Shown: positions 60,701 to 64,000 of the stretch, piece after piece | Layout: every line of letters starts with the position of its first letter | Position numbering within the stretch: the stretch's first letter is position 1 | Virus record (IMG/VR): IMGVR_UViG_3300025132_007963 | Span: 62,001-126,000 of that record | Length of the DNA stretch: 64,000 nucleotides | Reading direction: 5' to 3' (one strand) | Source: a virus | Made by a program: the position numbers and the translations under genes | Notes under the pieces: model-generated | The model's database searches: none | Told to the model about the DNA's origin: nothing | The model's input: only the letters and a program-made list of their open reading frames with translations

Positions 60701-63600
60701 TTTTCAAAATTTTGCATTTTTGAAGAAAATAAATATTCCACATCAATGCTAGATGTTGAGCTAGGAGCAAAGTCGAAGCCTCTACCAGGATGCTTAACCC
60801 CCGCTATCTCTCCAATTATTCCATAGTTTTGCTTTTCCACCATAGAGCCAGAAGAAAAATCGTTTACTATTAAGTTTCCTCCAGCTGTAGAGCCGGTAAC
60901 ATCTCCAAAATCCCAAGCTAAAGCAAGCGTTTTTATTTTTGGTATACTGTTATTGCCTACAATATTAAAAGCATAAGTATTCTGTTGAGGGTGCAACACA
61001 CCATAGGATGCTGGATCTATAGCGTGTGCTTTAATTTCTTCGTTATCAAGGTGCGTTGCCCAGTGCCTTACTGAACTTATCTTAACGTCACTTAATGCTA
61101 ATACTGATCCAGTGTAGTTTTCTCTGTGTGCACCAATATAAATCTTTTTTGAATATTGTTGAAACCTTTCTCCAACCGCATTTGTTAATGTTCTGCTTAT
61201 AGAAAATTCATTTTGTATTGTACCCGCGTCTGCTTGAACACCATATAGTTCTGCGGTATATACGGATGCTGCTCCTGAAATAGCTGATCCAAAATCCGGA
61301 TTTTTTGGACTAACTCGAACTGCTAAATTCCATTTTTTATTATCATAGACATCTTTTATAATTGCAGTTTCAACAGCATCGATAAGACCTGATGTAGACT
61401 TTAAAACAAACTTTGCGTGTTTAGAATCTTTTGTTTCTTTTACTGCGTATACTTCATAGTTTGCAAAGTCTTTATTAGCTGGCCTAAATTCATCAGTGTC
61501 TCCGCTTCCTAGTGCAGTATGTGCACCGAACAAGGAACTTGATTGTGGGGTAGAAACATAATTTGTTGAAGATTTGTTAAACTTCTTTGGAAATATTATT
61601 TCTGCTTGAGTTGTAAAGGCAAGACCTACGGTTCCCTCTGCATGCGAACCACTTATAAAACCATCTTTTGGGCTAGCGTCTGATGCATAGCTTGAACTAT
61701 ACTGATATATTGTTGCTTTGTAGTGTGATGGAGTAGAAAAATTAGCGTATCTTTTTTTAACTGATGTTTGTCTGTATTTAGTCTCTAGAGGGTATGTGAT
61801 ACGATCAGCATACATATTTATTCTTATAAGATTTTCATCTAGCCCAAAACAGCGGAACATGTTTCGAAAAGACTTTTCTGTGCCTTTTGATTTGTAAATA
61901 TAAACAAGATTATTGTATATGTTTTGATATATAAAGTTCTTAATATCATGAAGGCTTTGCTCATAAACCTTTTTGTCATCTCTCTTTGCAAGAGAGTTAA
62001 TTACATCTGCGTCAATAAACAACTCAGGAACATCTAAACCTCTTGCTCTAAGCATGGCATCCACAAATGGATATGGCTTTTTATTAAAATCCTCGTACCT
62101 TTCGTGCTTTAGGCTCGACAAAGATTGAATTTGTAACCACAAATTATCACAATACGATGCAATTATTTGTGATAATTTTTTTAAATTACCATCAATACCA
62201 TCTTCATCCACCATAAATTCTGGAAAACTGAAAAATAAATTTGACGTATTTGAATAATCGTAAGCTCTACCTAGTTCTTTTTTGTCTTGAATGTAGGCCG
62301 CAACTTTTGGATTTTCAACATGTATAATTGGATCTTTAAATTCTGTTGCGGAAGCCGAAGATTCCACAATCGCAGATTTAACTGATCTGGCCACTGAACT
62401 ATAGCCAACCCAAGCACCATTCGTTGCCCGACCGGCGTAATCTAGAACAACTTGGTCTATACTAGATGACGTTGATATACCTTCATTAAATTTATAATAA
62501 ACACCTAACTTTGTGTTTGAATCATCTGTATTTGTGCCGCCATGTACTTGAGTAAACCAATTAAGAGATATTTCTTTTTCTGTTCTTCTTGTTTTCCAGT
62601 ATCTAAATTCATCAATTGATCCGGATAGTTTACCAAAACCTAAACCTGGGTTTATATTGACAGGTATGGAGAAATCTGTGTTGTCTGACTTTCCGGCTGC
62701 TAGGGCACCTATTGTTCCAATAAGTGGCCTATTGATAGCTCCAATGGTTGAACCAGTTTCAAAATAATGATTAAACTGACCGTCGACATAACAAGTTACT
62801 CCAACTGCGCTACCAGTGTTCCTGAGAGCAAAAGCATAATGATGCCATTCACCATCAGAAGCACTATTGTATAATCCTGCAGCTCCGGAAACATAAGAGT
62901 TTATAAAACCAGAAGAGCCAGATCGATAGGTTATAACCCACGGAGAATCTTCTTGTGGTCGAGTTCTATCTAGCTCAATAGTAAAGCGACCATACTTATG
63001 GTCGCCTGGCTGTGAACCAGATGGCCAAACATCTAAAATAACCTCTTTTTTTGTTAGGCTTTGATATCCAGATTTTTTTAACCAAAACTCTACAGTGTTA
63101 CCCTTAGCACCATTTATCTCTAAGTTTGATGTTCTATTACTAGCAGTTGACCAAACATTATTAATGTTTGGCCCGCCTTTAATTAATATATATTCTTTTG
63201 TAGCTGGGTTGGCGTAATTGCCAGATAAAGATACTCTGGATCCCCAACCTGATGGGGAAAACTTTGCATACCCGGTTGATCTAGGGTAGCCATCTTTGAA
63301 AACGTGTAAGTCTAAACCGTTTGATTCATTAATCCATTTTTGTTTTTCGTGAGCTGAACCGTCGTAAGGATACAGTTCGTAAATTCTTTTTGTTGCTACA
63401 TTATAATATTCTTCAGCAGATCCAAATTTTGCAAAATTAGAAGCTGTGGCATAATCTACATGTGGCTCAAATCTAAACTTATCTTCAATATATGAATCTA
63501 CAAAAAACTCAGATTCTATATCTTGTTTAAGATCTTCAACAGACTTATTAGCTAAGACGTGTTTAGACGCCTTTTTATCAAACAGATCTTTTAAGCTCAT
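51712..63600 (-). CDS. Giant 3962-residue virion protein with two LamG-like domains
   Basis: A single open frame of 11.9 kb. The N-terminal 130 residues (DLFDKKASKHVLANKSVEDLK) lead to a LamG/concanavalin-like domain at about 150-350 (NTVEFWLKKSG, GEWHHYAFALRNTGS, GSIDEFRYWKTRRTEKEI). A second lies at about 2830-3050 (GITVGAWIYFPDA, NTWYFVAFTKKLG, VIIDEVTIWNTNLDFWQ). Between and after them are long Ser/Asn/Tyr/Arg-rich regions, including a His-rich HVGGHFHRHVEIN. The final 170 residues have YVPPFLYFVMEFDTTLDQEDLSKIWQNLMP. LamG domains bind glycans or other host-surface polymers. The ATG at 63600 has only weak GAGTGATTAG upstream and is eight bases after the previous stop. A tail or baseplate adhesion role is inferred. 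Confidence 0.82.
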   Translation of the reverse strand: MSLKDLFDKKASKHVLANKSVEDLKQDIESEFFVDSYIEDKFRFEPHVDYATASNFAKFGSAEEYYNVATKRIYELYPYDGSAHEKQKWINESNGLDLHVFKDGYPRSTGYAKFSPSGWGSRVSLSGNYANPATKEYILIKGGPNINNVWSTASNRTSNLEINGAKGNTVEFWLKKSGYQSLTKKEVILDVWPSGSQPGDHKYGRFTIELDRTRPQEDSPWVITYRSGSSGFINSYVSGAAGLYNSASDGEWHHYAFALRNTGSAVGVTCYVDGQFNHYFETGSTIGAINRPLIGTIGALAAGKSDNTDFSIPVNINPGLGFGKLSGSIDEFRYWKTRRTEKEISLNWFTQVHGGTNTDDSNTKLGVYYKFNEGISTSSSIDQVVLDYAGRATNGAWVGYSSVARSVKSAIVESSASATEFKDPIIHVENPKVAAYIQDKKELGRAYDYSNTSNLFFSFPEFMVDEDGIDGNLKKLSQIIASYCDNLWLQIQSLSSLKHERYEDFNKKPYPFVDAMLRARGLDVPELFIDADVINSLAKRDDKKVYEQSLHDIKNFIYQNIYNNLVYIYKSKGTEKSFRNMFRCFGLDENLIRINMYADRITYPLETKYRQTSVKKRYANFSTPSHYKATIYQYSSSYASDASPKDGFISGSHAEGTVGLAFTTQAEIIFPKKFNKSSTNYVSTPQSSSLFGAHTALGSGDTDEFRPANKDFANYEVYAVKETKDSKHAKFVLKSTSGLIDAVETAIIKDVYDNKKWNLAVRVSPKNPDFGSAISGAASVYTAELYGVQADAGTIQNEFSISRTLTNAVGERFQQYSKKIYIGAHRENYTGSVLALSDVKISSVRHWATHLDNEEIKAHAIDPASYGVLHPQQNTYAFNIVGNNSIPKIKTLALAWDFGDVTGSTAGGNLIVNDFSSGSMVEKQNYGIIGEIAGVKHPGRGFDFAPSSTSSIDVEYLFSSKMQNFENVHSSDMIRVPSRDDVTFTRETRPVNHHFSLEKSMYQGISDEMIDMFATVREFNNLIGDPIHRYRQQYKSMEHLRQLFFNNIENTPDVERYIEFYKWVDQSISDVVDQLRPATANMSDDIRNVIESHALERNKYWSKLPFLEKKQEDPENHPGAAGINELLYNWKFGHAPLETHTGIYAPTGSAGLDQSKNTFWWKNRVERTDVSVSTGDEAVDADREKLRKAINTQVSGNTFAARALSKPYRLVVQLDPVIHSGDNFHLNKKKDFYLSTTNPNNKDFIKINAADLDFGPDRDDVLRPKLIVNNNIFEKKKARGPADISNTNKDHDINTIAPFSIYSSSVDAPTDYKAELFDRFKQGVDITNLHSDAYGEDREIPMQSPFTEFHVGGHFHRHVEINHSESLGPSLKKPKAGIKGLDTHIDRVEAFYISASNSQLFVLGPDQQEKDNPSLTGSIAGRTHVLRDPLAKRPVNIRNIKTTTSSLNLGNYTHDYEIVQGTSVDVSPVFLIRTGSVVDLSVSGSSDLVLGLRDRTKLSRPIRKNVIISRFSAPGDPKTMGDSQGGPELDFQTTQYSVFNTMNYRNLSVRYPLDSFLTIAARKNYVTTNANTASFHKTYRNTTYLPTDKDTFLETGVRDQNNNAFIQRQIPQSDLNYLWITSSALETTSSFIGYSHDFTIPIGANSGYQTSSHVKSQEQTELTFVSASDVGGGKFSGFGQQSFDFNSRPYFEKYADSVGNASFGNFIPVGFWGSNAIIVDPISGSDNNTLGFDPDIGPLRVGSEITEGTGRDFANDMSGSAFITNIKSGGSYPTLGYLNDTNFAGLNLTRKVRAVTTRAGYGDQGDVILLNGLILNRQGPYGWPSWKQIRVGQDNKVARFLRKNNIYAPAVVSTLGHDKLMFPVGSAMNKIMDRTRSPEDLNSMLYNYTRGYSWPNNTLHSFKRQRPRIPLHTLEEGSERLRKARKMRFDTRVDVQHYRFTESAAITNTNRLQGMTFRITTFDDVDDFRNIRGIGNHRVIREKAPYFPENKYRMFSNPGFNRIMSLELNEETIASETKKQIKNLSENLLEQNNFRFADSVINDLQAKGVRVSPALSRLVPEFQDQAFVMLKQTIYPTFENSLKTRTIKRERFKIDWWFEDADSRYRAHSPNARKDHRFDDWVIHDRAGAKSTTQLPLLSRIYLSSNPNAYPQKALEKKLKYGETYFADIGDLYFNNGLAPEPTSSHAWFDTMGTPQHPARGIGYVNTLPFGKTLGHPHFIGRLPSRNTSDYFSGLFYLLDSSNQPLERGARAGNLYLVANRFGPTQAGASEHYRDSGSHRVLFPFHPEHHGARYKNSAWPLDAQPGFGLSGELNLGTDTPGNFGPEGVLVHNSNFFRSGSNPGSYRYTSQGMHKYDPKPSPVYARKFPETPVIYRIAFASNDKTDYDEQGIVLFPFSVSASFPDPATQALHNETSTGGSNFSGPTNNGDGFITLIFQSSSARTAEGPDVRRPHTGSLFFINLTSSVSTPTDICKEFVQHFTPVEDPSTSASDFSSLALLRQINRTVINVEQLKDNAGNLTATASITFRNAPVAENSDRPNLYFVGDPVNNNYISYHSSTGSKHDINPFIIQGPAGSTRLGGAAKWEAGSQSGCSPFPYKDYDDWFEQIKHMGRDYSQVPEFRISEFIGTYSNRLANGATGTTYTGDGSDALYTGDAFWYGDMAWQGCPEKLQLSGANYSYQRSNQENFYKVYSNSDFIRNFNVVDNAMKENGYSKRSITLTAKAIKKLLPYRGFYPVQRTLQLAEYFSSSYAADKRITSNRQNYLGSFRNYIAPFFAPGITYNSIKSGISVDYPIFVPKKDRTFNRFGTLFAANDNNWVQIGDSADFGDLLTGSLSPTPHDPGITVGAWIYFPDAQDRAVDNITEDNFSILSLCDKNGHYDGLKFAYRGGRFELHMGLSDASQYVQFTSGDAGAFWQTNTWYFVAFTKKLGNTDASSKKPAFYAKWPADGYGSSVNYYSGTGVGYYSYNGGTVNENNIFAGSKPGDCRIGNHYFSSTKVVHSGSSGSATGLNGRLFTSANVIIDEVTIWNTNLDFWQVSALGGGGPKGAGPVQPISAVSSSLHNHLIGWYRMGDDTGYNRIEVSQSNMTDASPMLNHAVFHNPQLGHPRNQNHIRSGDTLSGSVSAANLSITKPKFEGFKDDIHGEGNDAHTAANTASLIQKGFGIVDVTTIKQRYRTFDGTLSDAQFIDLKHANGSLAHLTGALKYPSYITGSSFNETADHGIPRIGSASWGALGGRIGTGDANSLNRTFWVNQDAGIQRVERIPFEAVIDPRLLPSSEEKEVDGVIADYLTIWDNEPHPSASLQPTTAMRATEARSYDLIYGNYAGGPLSTPANLAIFDNAMTSSALTSSINLTELRRREGAGIGTQYRLAANNFYAESMNFFLENRAPVMLATADTLDHDPTGERNTYIMTLELNRPLDGDFPMYNRASAFGPPVDAGHVPYNEMFSEAGRGRGAHGFSPFTPPHYEGRSLVTYTFTPGTGSYATPSGELLVQNVLQQIKTLDGFAESGPKIQFARLTAMTGATGEGRDQKLTKKKLATDAFNHGLGFRAATALSSLNKTHAMQLSSSIAGLDLAENALIQSFQGNDPTQPSLRFSTVFHPRWEGPSLSFKDASCTAPLPLGLTTTKGLWHQYGLPAETSNFSFRGPRTRRRRFRDLSKLLGLHFRKNGRAVEGQSKPLGQIATERRIKEAVIAVPFRYAGKPRQIKDHGRKLLSTKNQGKEFFTLPNPEKLYKAVHNFTFKFKDAKEFKKEYLDSLEQERGAPISTGHPYKKMAGAMIDYVFPPSMNWLKYSGDSDSVATSAGKPYVPPFLYFVMEFDTTLDQEDLSKIWQNLMPKIGQDSFNKDGESITQKTSFTVPLDTDDYSGDLSSGLSLLPELDTEEADEIKWMVFKVKQRAETNYFEKINRDKLPFDHPNKLPTIEQFMEYGYNWPYDYFSLVELVKIDAEVAYAVDKDDEE

Positions 63601-63607
63601 TAACTAA

Positions 63608-63991
63608 TCACTCAACTCTAAATTTAAATATCTCTTCTTGCTCTACGTTTCTCCCATCAACTTCGAGAGAAAGCTTAAGGCCGTATGCATAGTTTTCTTC
63701 AAGTAAAGACATATCTAAGTCAAAATAATTACCGTTTATATCATATGAAAGTTTTGTATATGGGTTTCCACTACCTGATCCATATGTTATAACATCAAAA
63801 TCGTCTTTAATTCTAAAAATCCTATAATACGCTTTTTCAACAATGTACGGCTCAATTGTTTGAGTTGCCTTAGTATAAATATTTGGGCTCCAATCTTTTT
63901 CTCTAATAAAAACTCTAAATCTAACCTTGTCTGATTGTGAGTAGGAAGGTTTTAAGTTTTTAATTGAAGTTGCATACCTTGTATTTGGCAT
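63608..63991 (-). CDS. Small beta-rich virion protein
   Basis: The 127-residue product is complete (ATG at 63991, stop at 63608). It begins MPNTRYATSIKNLKPSY. It has regular strands (KVRFRVFIREKDWSP, YIVEKAYYRIFRIKDDFDVI, YAYGLKLSLEVDGRNVEQEEIFKFRVE) that suggest an Ig-like or similar beta sandwich. It is directly upstream of the giant gene and probably a partner in the same virion part. The ribosome site is unclear because only nine bases remain to the window edge. Confidence 0.7.
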   Translation of the reverse strand: MPNTRYATSIKNLKPSYSQSDKVRFRVFIREKDWSPNIYTKATQTIEPYIVEKAYYRIFRIKDDFDVITYGSGSGNPYTKLSYDINGNYFDLDMSLLEENYAYGLKLSLEVDGRNVEQEEIFKFRVE

Positions 63992-64000
63992 ATAATTTAA

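Overview
The window is a contiguous piece of a T4-like contractile-tailed bacteriophage (Caudoviricetes, myovirus morphology), AT-rich and almost gap-free. All recognisable phage genes lie on the minus strand, so the transcription order runs from base 64000 down to base 1. The T4-type virion genes can be recognised from sequence: large terminase (gp17), portal (gp20), prohead protease (gp21), scaffold (gp22), major capsid (gp23), neck proteins (gp13, gp14), tail completion protein (gp15, duplicated), sheath (gp18) and tube (gp19). Several traits point to an uncultured, probably marine or aquatic, phage: a phage-encoded ribosomal protein bS21, giant LamG-bearing virion proteins and low GC. The host cannot be named from the sequence.

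Layout in transcription order. (1) 64000-36289: a virion module of eight genes, four of them very large (1671, 1722, 508 and 3962 codons), probably baseplate and adhesion proteins. They are tightly coupled by TAATG and ATGA overlaps. (2) 36286-30230: a replication and recombination insert with a J-domain protein, a RuvC-like resolvase, a gp61-like primase starting at TTG, two small unknown proteins and a fused Mre11/Rad50-type (gp47+gp46) protein. (3) 30213-29194: a membrane-protein cassette with a holin-like protein, a spanin-like protein and a signal-peptide/TM protein. (4) 29192-21374: a HAD phosphatase, a zinc-ribbon protein, a protein of unknown role, terminase, portal, two unknown head-region genes, a membrane protein, the protease and a small unknown gene. 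(5) 21360-14704: bS21, a cluster of small beta-rich, glycine-rich structural proteins including a paralogous pair, scaffold and major capsid protein, closed by a strong intrinsic terminator. (6) 14534-13409: two tandem paralogous beta-rich proteins closed by a second terminator. (7) 13319-8285: a basic protein, gp13, gp14, two gp15 paralogs, an acidic protein and a DUF5659-like protein. (8) 8153-4080: a long repeat-containing tail fibre gene closed by a third terminator. (9) 3904-227: sheath and tube. A short open frame enters the window from the left on the plus strand (1-138). It has higher GC than its surroundings and converges on the tube gene.

Together the genes cover nearly the whole head-neck-tail assembly path: scaffold, protease and capsid make the prohead; portal and terminase package DNA; gp13/14/15 join head and tail; sheath and tube form the contractile tail. 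The large proteins and fibre are the likely host-contact apparatus. Accessory genes touch host translation (bS21), chaperone recruitment (J-domain) and lysis. I found no tRNA gene, CRISPR array, insertion sequence, integrase or endolysin in the window. No gene-free stretch reaches 300 bases.
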